From Clostridium sp. OM02-18AC (GTDB lineage Bacteria > Bacillota > Clostridia > Lachnospirales > Lachnospiraceae), in contig NZ_QULW01000028.1 of the NCBI RefSeq assembly GCF_003481825.1, positions 1 through 36,444 on the forward strand: a DNA stretch of 36,444 nucleotides, given 5' to 3'. Both the position numbers and the translations under genes were made by a program. Shown piece after piece: positions 7,811 through 16,255 of the stretch. Below the pieces are notes generated by a model. The model saw nothing but the letters and a program-made list of their open reading frames with translations. It did not search any database and was not told the DNA's origin. Positions within the stretch are counted from its first letter, which is position 1. Each line of letters opens with the position of its first letter.

Positions 7811-8269
7811 ATGCGTGTAGTTTTACAGAGAGTGACACAGGCCAGTGTCAAAGTAGATGGGGAAGTCATTGGCGCGATCAAAAAAGGATTTCTGATCCTT
7901 CTTGGCGTATCCGATGAGGACAATGAGACTGTGACCGACAAAATGGCAGATAAGATCTGCAAGCTGCGGATCTTTGCCGATGAAAACGGAAAAACAAACC
8001 TGTCCCTGACGGATGTGGGAGGAGAGCTTTTGGTTGTCAGCCAGTTTACATTGTATGCGGACTGCCACAAAGGCAACCGGCCGAGCTTTATCAAGGCAGG
8101 AGCACCGGATAAAGCCAACCAGCTTTACGAATATTTTGTGGAGCGCTGCAGGCAGTATGTTCCAAAAGTGGAGCATGGAAGCTTTGGCGCTGACATGAAA
8201 GTAGAACTGTTAAATGACGGACCATTTACCCTGGTCCTGGATGCTGACGAGCAGGGCATCCATGCATAG
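7811..8269 (+). CDS. dtd: D-aminoacyl-tRNA deacylase
   Basis: Dtd removes D-amino acids, and glycine mischarged on tRNA-Ala, from tRNA as a proofreading step in the cytoplasm. Both family signatures are present: SQFTLYADCHKGNRPSF in the middle and NDGPFT near the C-terminus; the second is usually NDGPVT in bacteria. At 152 aa it is full length. The ATG has AGGAG 8 nt upstream and lies 11 nt after the preceding gene, so it belongs to the same transcript. Confidence 0.95.
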   Translation: MRVVLQRVTQASVKVDGEVIGAIKKGFLILLGVSDEDNETVTDKMADKICKLRIFADENGKTNLSLTDVGGELLVVSQFTLYADCHKGNRPSFIKAGAPDKANQLYEYFVERCRQYVPKVEHGSFGADMKVELLNDGPFTLVLDADEQGIHA

Positions 8270-8406
8270 ACAGGAATCAGCAATAGGATTACAAGATACT
8301 GGCCGGTCCTGTATAGGGGAACGGCAGAGAAAAGCTTATGGTTTACGCGTTGCGCAAACGAGAAATGTTTCGGTCAGGAGGCCGGACGAAGAGAGGAGAA
8401 GATACG

Positions 8407-9807
8407 ATGAGTGAAAAAGAAAAAACCGAAGGAAAACTTTTGGAAGAACAGCTGACGTTTTCTTTCCCGCATATCGGAAAGGAAGCACCGCAGCAGATCG
8501 ATGAGGCTGCAGCATTCTGTGAAGGATATAAGGCATTCTTAAATGAAGGAAAGACGGAGCGTGAGTGCGTAGCGGCAGCTGTAAAACGGTTAGAAGCAGC
8601 TGGTTACAGCGAAATGGACTTTGCAAAACAGTACCAGCCGGGCGATAAAGTATATTTCATCAACCGCAAAAAAGCGATCGTCATGACAACATTTGGAGAA
8701 AAGCCGCTGAAGGAAGGCGTCCGTATCAATGGCGCGCATATCGATTCTCCGCGTCTGGATTTAAAACCGAATCCGGTTTACGAGAAAAATGATATGGCTT
8801 ATTTCAAGACCCATTACTATGGAGGCATCCGCAAATACCAGTGGGGTACCACGCCGCTTGCCATGCATGGTGTGGTTGTGAAGAAAAATGGGGAAATCGT
8901 AAATATTTCCATCGGTGAGGCAGAGGGAGATCCGCAGTTCTGCGTCAGCGATCTGCTTCCGCATCTGGCAGCAAAACAGAATGAGAGAAAGTTAAGCGAG
9001 GGATTAAAAGGCGAGGAGCTTAATGTCATCATCGGTTCGATCCCATATGTGGATGACAGCGTGAAAGAACCGGTGAAACTGCTGGCATTAAAACTTCTGC
9101 ATGACCGCTACGGCATCACGGAAGCAGATTTCTGTCGTGCCGAGATCGAGATGGTACCGGCTTACAAAGCAGTGGATATCGGACTGGACCGCAGCATGAT
9201 CGGTGCTTATGGACAGGACGACCGTGTCTGCGCCTACACCGCCCTGATGGCAGAAATGGAGACAAAGCATCCAGAGTTTACCACGGTGACCGTATTTACG
9301 GATAAAGAAGAAATCGGTTCTGTCGGAAATACCGGCATGAATTCAGAATTTTTAAAGCAGTATCTGGAGCGTCTGGCACAGATGCAAAAGACCGATGTGA
9401 AGGATGTTTATGCACATTCCCTGTGCCTCTCTTCCGATGTCAATGCTGCATTTGACCCGACGTTCGCCGATGTGTATGAGGCAAGAAACTCCTGCTACAT
9501 CAACAAGGGCTGCGTACTGACCAAATACACCGGATCCCGCGGAAAATCCTTATCCAATGATGCCAGCGCAGAGACCATGGCAAAGGTCATCGGCATTATG
9601 GAAGAAAACGGCGTATACTGGCAGAACGGCGAACTGGGGGCAGTAGACCAGGGCGGCGGCGGAACCATCGCGAAACTGGTTGCCCAGTTAAATATCGACA
9701 CCGTGGATCTGGGCGTGCCGATCATTTCCATGCATGCACCGTTTGAGCTTTCCTCCAAACTGGATGTATACAATACATACAAAGCATTCTGTGCTTTTTA
9801 TAAATAA
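8407..9807 (+). CDS. M18 family metallo-aminopeptidase
   Basis: M18 enzymes remove N-terminal residues, often acidic ones, from peptides as large cytoplasmic oligomers with two metal ions per subunit. The 466-aa protein has the full set of ligand motifs in order: NGAHIDSPRLDLKP (His), GQDDRVCAYTAL (Asp), DKEEIGSVG (catalytic and ligand Glu), SSDVNAAFDP (Asp) and ISMHAPFE (His). The start at 8407 is chosen because GAGAGGAG precedes it by 8 nt and the region before it, in frame from 8338, has no family similarity. The 137-bp gap upstream has an imperfect inverted repeat at 8341-8359 but no clear promoter. Confidence 0.92.
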   Translation: MSEKEKTEGKLLEEQLTFSFPHIGKEAPQQIDEAAAFCEGYKAFLNEGKTERECVAAAVKRLEAAGYSEMDFAKQYQPGDKVYFINRKKAIVMTTFGEKPLKEGVRINGAHIDSPRLDLKPNPVYEKNDMAYFKTHYYGGIRKYQWGTTPLAMHGVVVKKNGEIVNISIGEAEGDPQFCVSDLLPHLAAKQNERKLSEGLKGEELNVIIGSIPYVDDSVKEPVKLLALKLLHDRYGITEADFCRAEIEMVPAYKAVDIGLDRSMIGAYGQDDRVCAYTALMAEMETKHPEFTTVTVFTDKEEIGSVGNTGMNSEFLKQYLERLAQMQKTDVKDVYAHSLCLSSDVNAAFDPTFADVYEARNSCYINKGCVLTKYTGSRGKSLSNDASAETMAKVIGIMEENGVYWQNGELGAVDQGGGGTIAKLVAQLNIDTVDLGVPIISMHAPFELSSKLDVYNTYKAFCAFYK

Positions 9808-9849
9808 GCAGACAGGAAATGAAAAAATTATGAAATTATGAAGAAATGC

Positions 9850-9929
9850 TTTTTTTCACGCCTGCAATATGCTATAACTGTAGGAAATACGCAAATCCGG
9901 AAAATCGGCGCAGTTTTTGGCGCCGATTT
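9850..9929 (+). promoter_or_regulatory. Promoter and leader hairpin of the lipoprotein foldase gene
   Basis: An extended -10 box (TGC-TATAAC, 9870-9878) follows a T-rich -35 region near 9850-9855. The leader then holds a perfect 10-bp stem, AAATCGGCGC (9902-9911) with GCGCCGATTT (9920-9929), and an 8-nt loop. No T run follows on the + strand, so it looks like a leader structure rather than a terminator. It could also terminate weak leftward transcription. Confidence 0.5.
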
Positions 9930-9977
9930 GCTGAATTGCTATGGAATATTGAGAAAGACAAAATGAGGACAACAATT

Positions 9978-11039
9978 ATGAGAAAACATGTGAGACTGAC
10001 TCTTTGCTGCGCAGCAGCAGTACTTTTGGCAGCAGGATGCGGCAAGAAGTCCGATACTGCCGAGACAACCACTGCTGCAAGTGAGACCCAGGCAGAAATC
10101 ACCGATAAGGGTGAAGTGACCAACCTTGGCCAGTATAAAGGGGTTGAGGTAACCAAAGAAGATACCACGGTGAGCGATGCAGAACTTGACCAGCGGATCG
10201 CAAACATTCTGCAGGCAAACCCGGAAGTAACGGAGATCACAGACCGCCCGGCCCAGGAAGGCGACACCGTCAATATCGATTACGTTGGCATGAAAGATGG
10301 CGTGGCTTTTGACGGAGGAACCGCAGAAGGCTATGAACTGGAACTGGGTTCCGGTGTGTTCATCCCTGGATTTGAGGATGGACTGATCGGCGCATCTACC
10401 GGAGAAGAGCGCAGTCTGAACCTGACTTTCCCGGAAAATTATGGCAATGCAGACCTTGCAGGACAGGCCGTTGTGTTTGATGTAACCGTAAACAAGATCG
10501 AAGAGAAGAAAAATGCGATTCTGGACGATGCATTCGTACAGCGTGTTTCTGATTTCTCTACGGTAGATGAATTCCGTGCAGACACCATGGCAACGCTGCA
10601 GGATGAAAAAGAGCAGGATGCAGAGCAGCAGATCAAAAACGATGCGTTCCAGGCAGCTGTGGATAATTCGGAGTACAGCCTGAATGAAGCAGCCGTTGAG
10701 CAGGAGTATAACAGCCAGGTCGACAGCTATGAGACTTCCTTTGCAAACTATGGAATGACCATTGCAAGTTATGCAGAAATGCTCGGACAGACAGAAGATG
10801 AGTTCAAGGAAACCTTAAGAAAAGCAGCAGAGACCGGCATCAAACAGCAGCTTCTGATCCAGGCAATTGCAGAAAAAGAGGGCCTCACGATCGAGGATGC
10901 TGACCGCGAAAATCTGGCAGAACAGTTTGGAACCGATGTAGAAACATTAAAGAATGCATACGGGGATGAGCTGGTTGATGAACTTGCCATGACATACAAG
11001 GTTGTAGATTTCATTGCTGATAACGCAGTAGTAAAATAA
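9978..11039 (+). CDS. Lipoprotein peptidyl-prolyl isomerase, trigger-factor-like
   Basis: This is a predicted extracellular folding helper. It begins with a lipoprotein signal (hydrophobic stretch ending in LAAGC, lipidated Cys at about residue 21), then a Thr/Ala/Glu-rich linker, an FKBP-type isomerase domain (about 75-170, with GDTVNIDYVGMKDG and GSGVFIPGFEDGLIG) and a helical trigger-factor C-terminal-like domain (about 175-350). It lacks the ribosome-binding N-terminal domain of cytosolic trigger factor. The ATG at 9978 is preferred: GAGG lies 9 nt upstream and the signal peptide starts there. Xanthine phosphoribosyltransferase follows 40 nt later with no terminator between. Confidence 0.9.
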   Translation: MRKHVRLTLCCAAAVLLAAGCGKKSDTAETTTAASETQAEITDKGEVTNLGQYKGVEVTKEDTTVSDAELDQRIANILQANPEVTEITDRPAQEGDTVNIDYVGMKDGVAFDGGTAEGYELELGSGVFIPGFEDGLIGASTGEERSLNLTFPENYGNADLAGQAVVFDVTVNKIEEKKNAILDDAFVQRVSDFSTVDEFRADTMATLQDEKEQDAEQQIKNDAFQAAVDNSEYSLNEAAVEQEYNSQVDSYETSFANYGMTIASYAEMLGQTEDEFKETLRKAAETGIKQQLLIQAIAEKEGLTIEDADRENLAEQFGTDVETLKNAYGDELVDELAMTYKVVDFIADNAVVK

Positions 11040-11079
11040 AGAAAATAAAAATACCAGAATATATAAGGGGGATATCCAG

Positions 11080-11667
11080 ATGCAGCTCTTAAAAGACAGA
11101 ATTCGCAAGGATGGGAAGATCAAAGCAGGAAACGTATTAAAGGTAGACAGTTTTTTGAATCATCAGATGGACACCGATCTTTTCGTGGAGATCGGTAAGG
11201 AGTTCAAGCGTAGATTCGCGGATTGTGAGATCAACAAGATCCTTACGATCGAGGCATCCGGAATCGGCATCGCCTGCGTGGTTGCACAGCAGTTTCATGT
11301 GCCGGTGGTATTCGCAAAGAAAACAAAGACCAAGAATATCGCCGGAGATGTTTACACCAGCAAGGTAGAATCCTATACCCATGGACGTGTTTACGATATC
11401 ATTGTTTCCAAAGAATTTCTTGGAAAAGGCGATAAGGTTCTCCTGATCGATGATTTCCTTGCAAATGGAAAAGCACTGGAAGGTCTTGCTGCCCTGGTTG
11501 AGGAGTCTGGTGCAGAACTGGTAGGCGCAGGCATTGTCATTGAGAAAGGCTTTCAGGTAGGCGGAGATATCATCCGCTCCAAGGGCATCCATCTGGAGTC
11601 CCTGGCAATCGTAGACAGCATGGATGAGGAAACTGGAACCATTGTGTTCCGCGGAGATGAAGCGTGA
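11080..11667 (+). CDS. xpt: Xanthine phosphoribosyltransferase
   Basis: Xpt converts xanthine and PRPP to XMP in purine salvage. The 195-aa protein has the expected length and the PRPP-binding loop VLLIDDFLANGKA at residues of about 124-136, plus the N-terminal LLKDRIRKDGKI signature of this family. The ribosome site is AAGGGGG. Only 40 bp separate it from the preceding gene, leaving no room for the purine riboswitch that often precedes xpt in Firmicutes. Its last bases overlap the next gene. Confidence 0.93.
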   Translation: MQLLKDRIRKDGKIKAGNVLKVDSFLNHQMDTDLFVEIGKEFKRRFADCEINKILTIEASGIGIACVVAQQFHVPVVFAKKTKTKNIAGDVYTSKVESYTHGRVYDIIVSKEFLGKGDKVLLIDDFLANGKALEGLAALVEESGAELVGAGIVIEKGFQVGGDIIRSKGIHLESLAIVDSMDEETGTIVFRGDEA

Positions 11668-12467
11668 GTACGAGAAAAGCATTATTTTTCGATATCGACG
11701 GAACCCTGCTCAGCGAGGTAACGAAAACGGTCCCGGAGAGTGCAAAGAAAGCGATTTCCATCGCACGCTCCCTGGGACATCTGGTGTTTATCAATACCGG
11801 GCGCTCTTACGGTGAAATCGACCAGGTCCGCGATATCGCAGAGGTGGATGGCTGGCTTTGCGGATGCGGCACTTACGTGGAGTCCGAGGGCAGGGTCATC
11901 TTAAACCAGTTGATGCCAACCGGGCAGGTCCAGCGGATTACCCGGTTGGCCGTAGATGCGGATGCCGATATTTTTCTGGAGGGACCGGGACAGTGCTACT
12001 ATTGCAGCGCTGCCGGGCGCATCCCGTTTGGGCAGCAGCTCCGGAAAAATTTCGGAAAAACCACAGCATGGCTGGAGCCGGAAGATGTGGACGGAGAAGT
12101 CAACAAGTTTTGCGTTTTGACGGATGATCAGAGCGACCGGGCCGGTTTTTTCCGGAATCTGGATCTGGATATTGCAGTCATTGACCGTGGAGACGGATTT
12201 TATGAGTGTATTCCGGAAGGCTTCAGCAAAGCCACTGCCATCGACGTGATCCTGGAGGCTTATGGTCTGACGCTGGAGGATGCTTATGTATTCGGCGACA
12301 GCACCAATGACATTGCCATGTTTGAGCATGTGCCGAATGCAGTGCTTATGGGCAGACACAGCCCGGAGCTGGAACCCTATGCCAGTTTCCTGACCAAAAC
12401 CGTCGAGCAGGACGGCATCTGGTATGCGATGGAAACGCTTGGATTATTGCAGAAATCAAATGCGTGA
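11664..12467 (+). CDS. HAD superfamily phosphatase, Cof type (IIB cap)
   Basis: A sugar-phosphate or nucleotide phosphatase of the HAD fold. Motif I is FDIDGTLL (residues about 8-15), with the nucleophile and acid Asp pair, and motif IV is GDSTNDIAMF near residue 212. The region between is the C2B cap. The start is GTG, overlapping the TGA of xpt as GTGA; GGAG lies a few bases upstream, so translation is coupled. The substrate is unknown. Coupling to xpt hints at nucleotide or phosphosugar metabolism but does not prove it. Confidence 0.88.
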   Translation: MSTRKALFFDIDGTLLSEVTKTVPESAKKAISIARSLGHLVFINTGRSYGEIDQVRDIAEVDGWLCGCGTYVESEGRVILNQLMPTGQVQRITRLAVDADADIFLEGPGQCYYCSAAGRIPFGQQLRKNFGKTTAWLEPEDVDGEVNKFCVLTDDQSDRAGFFRNLDLDIAVIDRGDGFYECIPEGFSKATAIDVILEAYGLTLEDAYVFGDSTNDIAMFEHVPNAVLMGRHSPELEPYASFLTKTVEQDGIWYAMETLGLLQKSNA

Positions 12468-12528
12468 CTGTTTGCGCAGCATGCGAACAGCAATGCAAAA
12501 AGTGAAGGAAAAATCAGAGGAATTGTAA

Positions 12529-14973
12529 ATGAATAACACATTGCGGATCGGAACAAGAAAGAGCCGGTTGGCAATGGTCCAGACGGAAATTGTGCGGGAA
12601 GTAATTCTGGCACATTTTCCATTTTTAGAGATCGAAATCGTGCCGATGAGCACGAAAGGCGATAAGATCCTGGACCGTTCGCTGACCAGTTTTGGAGGAA
12701 AAGGAGTATTTACCAAAGAGCTGGAGGAAGCCCTTCTGGAAGGAACGATTGACATGGCAGTTCACAGCGCCAAGGATATGCCGATGGAATTCCCGAAAGG
12801 TCTGGCTCTGGGGGCAGTCCTTTCACGGGAAGACGCTTCGGATGTGCTTGTGACCACAACAGGCACTCCGGCATGCAAACTGGCGCCTGGCAGTGTGATC
12901 GGAACCAGTTCCCTGCGCAGACAGATCCAGATCCGGCAGATGAATCCGCAGGTGCAGGTGAAACTGCTGCGCGGAAATGTCCAGACCCGGCTGGAAAAGT
13001 TAAAGGGCGGGCAGTATGCCGGGATTTTGCTGGCGGCGGCCGGGTTAAGGCGGTTGGAAATTGATGGGAAAAAACTTTGCGAAGATAAAAAACAGCCGGA
13101 CTCTACTGGCAATCTGTATTTCGAGTATCTGGACCGGGAGAAGTTCGTACCGGCAGCAGGTCAGGGAATCCTGGCGGTAGAAATCCGGGAGGGAGAGTTG
13201 TCTGAAATTATGCAGGCCATTCACTCTGCGGAGACGGAAGCGGAGCTGACGGCAGAGCGGGAATTTCTGACGATTCTTGGCGGCGGCTGCAATGCGCCAT
13301 GCGGCGCGCATTGTCGGCTGGATCAGGAGACAAAGAAGCTTTCTATGGATGTGATGTACGCAAGAGATGGTGTGCACCCGGAGTACCGGAGCAGTGAGGT
13401 GCTGGTGCAGGAAGATCTTTTGAAAAGCGCGAAAAAACTGGCACATGATCTGGCAGTTCTGGTCCGCTGCAAACCGGTTTATCTGGTGGGTGCCGGTCCG
13501 GGAGATGCCGGACTTTTTACGGAGAAAGGACTGGACTGCGTGCGGAAAGCAGAGGTGATCGTGTACGACAACCTGATTTCCGGTTCCATCTTAAATGAAG
13601 CCCGTCTGGATGCAGAGTTGATCTACGCAGGCAAGCGCTCCGGCAGTCATCATATGAAACAGGAAGAAATTTCAAAACTTCTGGTGAAAAAGGCATTGGA
13701 AGGGAAGTTGGTTGTCCGGTTAAAAGGCGGGGATCCCTTTATTTTCGGGCGTGGCGGAGAGGAAGCGCTGGAATTATCCAAAATGGATATTCCGTTTGAA
13801 ATTGTGCCGGGTGTTTCTTCCTCCTACAGTGTTCCGGCCTATGCCGGAATTCCGGTGACACACCGTGGTCTGGCTTCCTCTTTTCATGTCATCACCGGAC
13901 ATGAGGATATCAGCAAAGAAGAGTCCTCACTGGATTACCGGACTCTTGCAAAGGAAGAGGGAACCCTGGTGTTTTTGATGGGACTGAAAAATCTGGATCA
14001 GATCGCTGCAAATCTGATTGCGAATGGAAAAGACCCACACACACCGGTGGCAGTGCTGGAACGGGGAACCACAGCAGCGCAGAGAAGCGTCAAGGCAGAT
14101 CTGGAACATATTGCAAAAGTGGTTGCGGAAGCCGGTTTGAAAACACCGGCCATTTCTGTGATCGGTGCCGTAGCGGAGTTAAAGGATACCTTGTCCTGGT
14201 TTGGACGGGGCGTACTGTCCGGAAAACGGATTCTGGCAACGGGAACCAGGACTTTTGTCCGGGAAATGGAAGAAGCAATCCGCCCGCTTGGTGCAGAACT
14301 GATCGCTTTGAGCCTGATTGAAACAAGACCGTTGTGGAACGAACAGATCGAGCTGGCACTTAGCCAGATTGGCACATATCATTGGATCGTGTTCACCAGT
14401 GGAAATGGAGTGGATATATTCTTTGAACGGTTAAGAAAACAGGGGGTAGATCTGCGCCGCCTTATGAACGTGAAGTTTGCAGTCATTGGGCGGAAAACTG
14501 CAGCTGCACTTTTGCGTCATGGTTTCCAGAGTGATTTTGTACCAGAGATTTTTTCTGGTGCGGACCTGGCTTCCGAGTGGATCCCAACGTTAAAACCGGA
14601 TGAGAAGGTTGCCTTATTCCGGGCGGAACATGGTTCCGGGGTACTGCCGCAGGCATTGGCAGAGGCAGGAATTGTGTATGATGATATCGGCTGTTATGAG
14701 ACCTGGACTGACCTGCGCCGTGCAGAAGAATTAAACCGTGTGATCCAGGAAGTGGATTATGTGACGGTAGCGAGCAGTTCGGCAGCACAGGCACTGGCAG
14801 CGATGCTGGAGCCGGAGGTAAAAGCAGAACTGACTGCAAAGCTCATTTCCATCGGTCCATCCACGACAAAAACCATGAAAGAGCTGGGACTTTTGGTATA
14901 TGCAGATGCGGTGGAGTACACGGCGGAAGGCATCGCTGCAGTGATTCAGGCAGACGTGGAGGGAATGCTGTAG
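12529..14973 (+). CDS. hemC-cobA-hemD: Triple fusion: hydroxymethylbilane synthase, uroporphyrinogen-III methyltransferase, uroporphyrinogen-III synthase
   Basis: One 814-aa protein covers three consecutive steps from porphobilinogen to precorrin-2. Residues about 1-300 are HemC; GGGCNAPCG holds the cysteine that carries the dipyrromethane cofactor. Residues about 316-555 are SUMT, with VYLVGAGPGD, VRLKGGDPFIFGRGGEE and the PAYAGIPVTHRG region. Residues about 563-814 are HemD, with TGTR and late VASSSAAQAL. Chemically the order of action is HemC, HemD, SUMT, so the domains are not in reaction order. AGAGGA lies 7 nt before the ATG. The dehydrogenase for the next step follows directly. HemC as a separate protein plus a CobA-HemD fusion is the usual clostridial form. 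Confidence 0.93.
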   Translation: MNNTLRIGTRKSRLAMVQTEIVREVILAHFPFLEIEIVPMSTKGDKILDRSLTSFGGKGVFTKELEEALLEGTIDMAVHSAKDMPMEFPKGLALGAVLSREDASDVLVTTTGTPACKLAPGSVIGTSSLRRQIQIRQMNPQVQVKLLRGNVQTRLEKLKGGQYAGILLAAAGLRRLEIDGKKLCEDKKQPDSTGNLYFEYLDREKFVPAAGQGILAVEIREGELSEIMQAIHSAETEAELTAEREFLTILGGGCNAPCGAHCRLDQETKKLSMDVMYARDGVHPEYRSSEVLVQEDLLKSAKKLAHDLAVLVRCKPVYLVGAGPGDAGLFTEKGLDCVRKAEVIVYDNLISGSILNEARLDAELIYAGKRSGSHHMKQEEISKLLVKKALEGKLVVRLKGGDPFIFGRGGEEALELSKMDIPFEIVPGVSSSYSVPAYAGIPVTHRGLASSFHVITGHEDISKEESSLDYRTLAKEEGTLVFLMGLKNLDQIAANLIANGKDPHTPVAVLERGTTAAQRSVKADLEHIAKVVAEAGLKTPAISVIGAVAELKDTLSWFGRGVLSGKRILATGTRTFVREMEEAIRPLGAELIALSLIETRPLWNEQIELALSQIGTYHWIVFTSGNGVDIFFERLRKQGVDLRRLMNVKFAVIGRKTAAALLRHGFQSDFVPEIFSGADLASEWIPTLKPDEKVALFRAEHGSGVLPQALAEAGIVYDDIGCYETWTDLRRAEELNRVIQEVDYVTVASSSAAQALAAMLEPEVKAELTAKLISIGPSTTKTMKELGLLVYADAVEYTAEGIAAVIQADVEGML

Positions 14974-15009
14974 ACTGGTTGAAACAAAAACACTAAAATG
15001 GAGCAAATA

Positions 15010-15543
15010 ATGGAAAACAAGGCAGGATATTTTCCTCTGTTTGTAGATTTGCAGGGAAAGAACATATTAATTGTGGGAGCCGGGAAGATTGCAGCCCGGC
15101 GCGCCACGGTTTTGGTGGAATTTGGTGCGGATGTGACGGTGGTGGCGCCGGAAGCTAATGCATTTTCAAATGGATCCAATAAGAATCAGCAATCCCCGTG
15201 GGAATGCAGAAGCGTCTCAGTTCCGACACTTGCAGAGGAAGGAGCCCTGGTCTGGAAGCGCCGCATTTTTGAAGCGCAGGATCTGAATCAGAAATTTCTG
15301 GTCCTTGCAGCTACCAATGATCCGGCTGTGAACGATGAAATTGCCCGCCTTTGCCATGAGCGTGGCATCCCGGTCAATCATGCCGGTGACCAGAGTCAGT
15401 GTGATTTCCAGTTTCCGGCGATCGCGCGTAGAGATCCTGTTGTGATCGGGATCAATGCGGGCGGAAAGAATCATAGGCTGGTGAAGCGGGTGGCTGCCGG
15501 ATTGCGGGAGTGGATGGAGAGGATACACTTCGAATCATTGTAA
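15010..15543 (+). CDS. sirC: Precorrin-2 dehydrogenase (SirC-like)
   Basis: It oxidises precorrin-2 to sirohydrochlorin with NAD. The N-terminal Rossmann motif is ILIVGAGKIAARRA, and LAATNDPAVNDEIA and NHAGDQSQCDFQFPAIARR are typical of the CysG N-terminal/Met8/SirC family. At about 177 aa it ends after the dehydrogenase part and lacks the chelatase region of Met8 or CysG, so another chelatase is needed for siroheme. The ATG at 15010 is chosen because TGGAG lies 6 nt upstream; the ATG at 14998 has none. An insert around residues 53-60 (NGSNKNQQSP) is unusual. It closes the siroheme/corrinoid gene pair. Confidence 0.87.
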   Translation: MENKAGYFPLFVDLQGKNILIVGAGKIAARRATVLVEFGADVTVVAPEANAFSNGSNKNQQSPWECRSVSVPTLAEEGALVWKRRIFEAQDLNQKFLVLAATNDPAVNDEIARLCHERGIPVNHAGDQSQCDFQFPAIARRDPVVIGINAGGKNHRLVKRVAAGLREWMERIHFESL

Positions 15544-15547
15544 AAAG

Positions 15548-15590
15548 AAAGACCTTACATTTTCACAGTTGAATGTGTAAGGTCTTTTTT
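15548..15590 (+). terminator. Strong terminator after the siroheme genes
   Basis: A perfect 12-bp stem (AAAGACCTTACA with TGTAAGGTCTTT) is followed by a T run. It probably ends transcription both of the rightward series and of the leftward HEPN/MNT pair. Confidence 0.9.
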
Positions 15591-15638
15591 CTATCATACA
15601 TATAGCTAAAAGCAATTGTCAGTGATGGTGCTGTCTGA

Positions 15639-15872
15639 TTAGGATGCCTGCAAATAGGTTTCAGCAACTTTCTGAAAACGTAAAAACAGCGGATAGTACA
15701 TATCGATAATATCTCTGAATTTCTCGGCAGCAAAGCTTCCGTCATAGTCATGTGCAAGCTGATTTCGAGTTTTCAGCATCTGCATCCAGGTGTCATCATC
15801 AATCAAATTCTTCTCCAGATTTTTCAAGCTTTTGCAGAACGTGTTGTAGCGGTTAATAGATTTGTTTTCCAT
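15639..15872 (-). CDS. HEPN domain protein (partner of MNT nucleotidyltransferase)
   Basis: HEPN proteins of HEPN/MNT pairs are often RNase toxins neutralised by their nucleotidyltransferase partner through AMPylation. The 77-aa helical protein has the RxxxxH signature (RNQLAHDY) and an N-terminus like the HI0074 group (NRYNTFCKSLKNLEKNL). The start at 15872 (MENKS) follows GGAGG by 12 nt and overlaps the end of the MNT gene by 20 nt. The longer frame to 15923 lies inside MNT and shows no family similarity. Stability or defence function is inferred from known pairs. Confidence 0.78.
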   Translation of the reverse strand: MENKSINRYNTFCKSLKNLEKNLIDDDTWMQMLKTRNQLAHDYDGSFAAEKFRDIIDMYYPLFLRFQKVAETYLQAS

Positions 15873-16161
15873 ATTTTCTGATATCCTCCAATAAATACTC
15901 GTTGTGGATGCTGTCGAAATCAAAAATGTCGATCTTACGAAGCGTGTCGATGCTTTCCAGATCTTTTTCCAGACTTAGGATATCTTTGCATCCGTAAACA
16001 ACAAAGTCAATGTCGCTGGTAGGAGTGGCGGTTCCGGTGGCAAAGGAATCAAAAAGATCCAGGCGGGTAACGTGATTGCGCTTGCAAATAGCGGAAACTT
16101 TTTCGATTAATTCCGGAATAGAGCTGATATACTGTGAGAATTGTTCAGAGACTTGCAACCC
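15853..16161 (-). CDS. MNT-type minimal nucleotidyltransferase with altered GS motif
   Basis: MNT proteins transfer a nucleotide to their HEPN partner. The active-site region reads LFDSFATGTATPTSDIDF: the two catalytic Asp (DID) are present, but the family's G-S signature and following Arg (FGSRA) are D-S and Phe here. A third acidic position is likely in KIDIFDFDS. The start is uncertain. No ATG precedes the conserved part except at 16221, and that would run through the LysR promoter and operator, so the TTG at 16161 is proposed. A -10 box TATACT (16174-16179, - strand) with a TAGGCA -35 (16197-16202) would fit it. Activity may be reduced by the G-to-D change. Confidence 0.65.
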   Translation of the reverse strand, partial: GLQVSEQFSQYISSIPELIEKVSAICKRNHVTRLDLFDSFATGTATPTSDIDFVVYGCKDILSLEKDLESIDTLRKIDIFDFDSIHNEYLLEDIRKYGKQIY

Positions 16162-16181
16162 CAAAAACCATGTAGTATAAT
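16153..16181 (+). promoter_or_regulatory. Sigma-A promoter of the LysR gene
   Basis: TTGCAA (16153-16158) and TATAAT (16176-16181) are 17 bp apart. The -10 box overlaps, on the same base pairs, a likely -10 (TATACT) for the leftward MNT/HEPN pair, so the two promoters compete. Confidence 0.82.
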
Positions 16182-16188
16182 ATATGCA

Positions 16189-16204
16189 GTTAGCAATGCC
16201 TAAC
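16189..16204. promoter_or_regulatory. Operator-like inverted repeat GTTAGC-N4-CCTAAC
   Basis: It begins 8 bp after the -10 box of the LysR promoter and matches, with one changed base, the pair of inverted repeats over the transporter promoter at 17311-17340. It also covers the likely -35 of the divergent MNT promoter. The spacing fits repression. The binder could be the LysR protein or a metal-responsive DtxR-type regulator encoded elsewhere. Confidence 0.65.
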
Positions 16205-16255
16205 TTATATATTTTAAACATTTACAGTACTAATAGATCAATACATGGTGAAAAA

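Noticed and set aside
11040..11079. Purine riboswitch before xpt
   Set aside because: Only 40 bp separate the genes and no conserved riboswitch core is visible.
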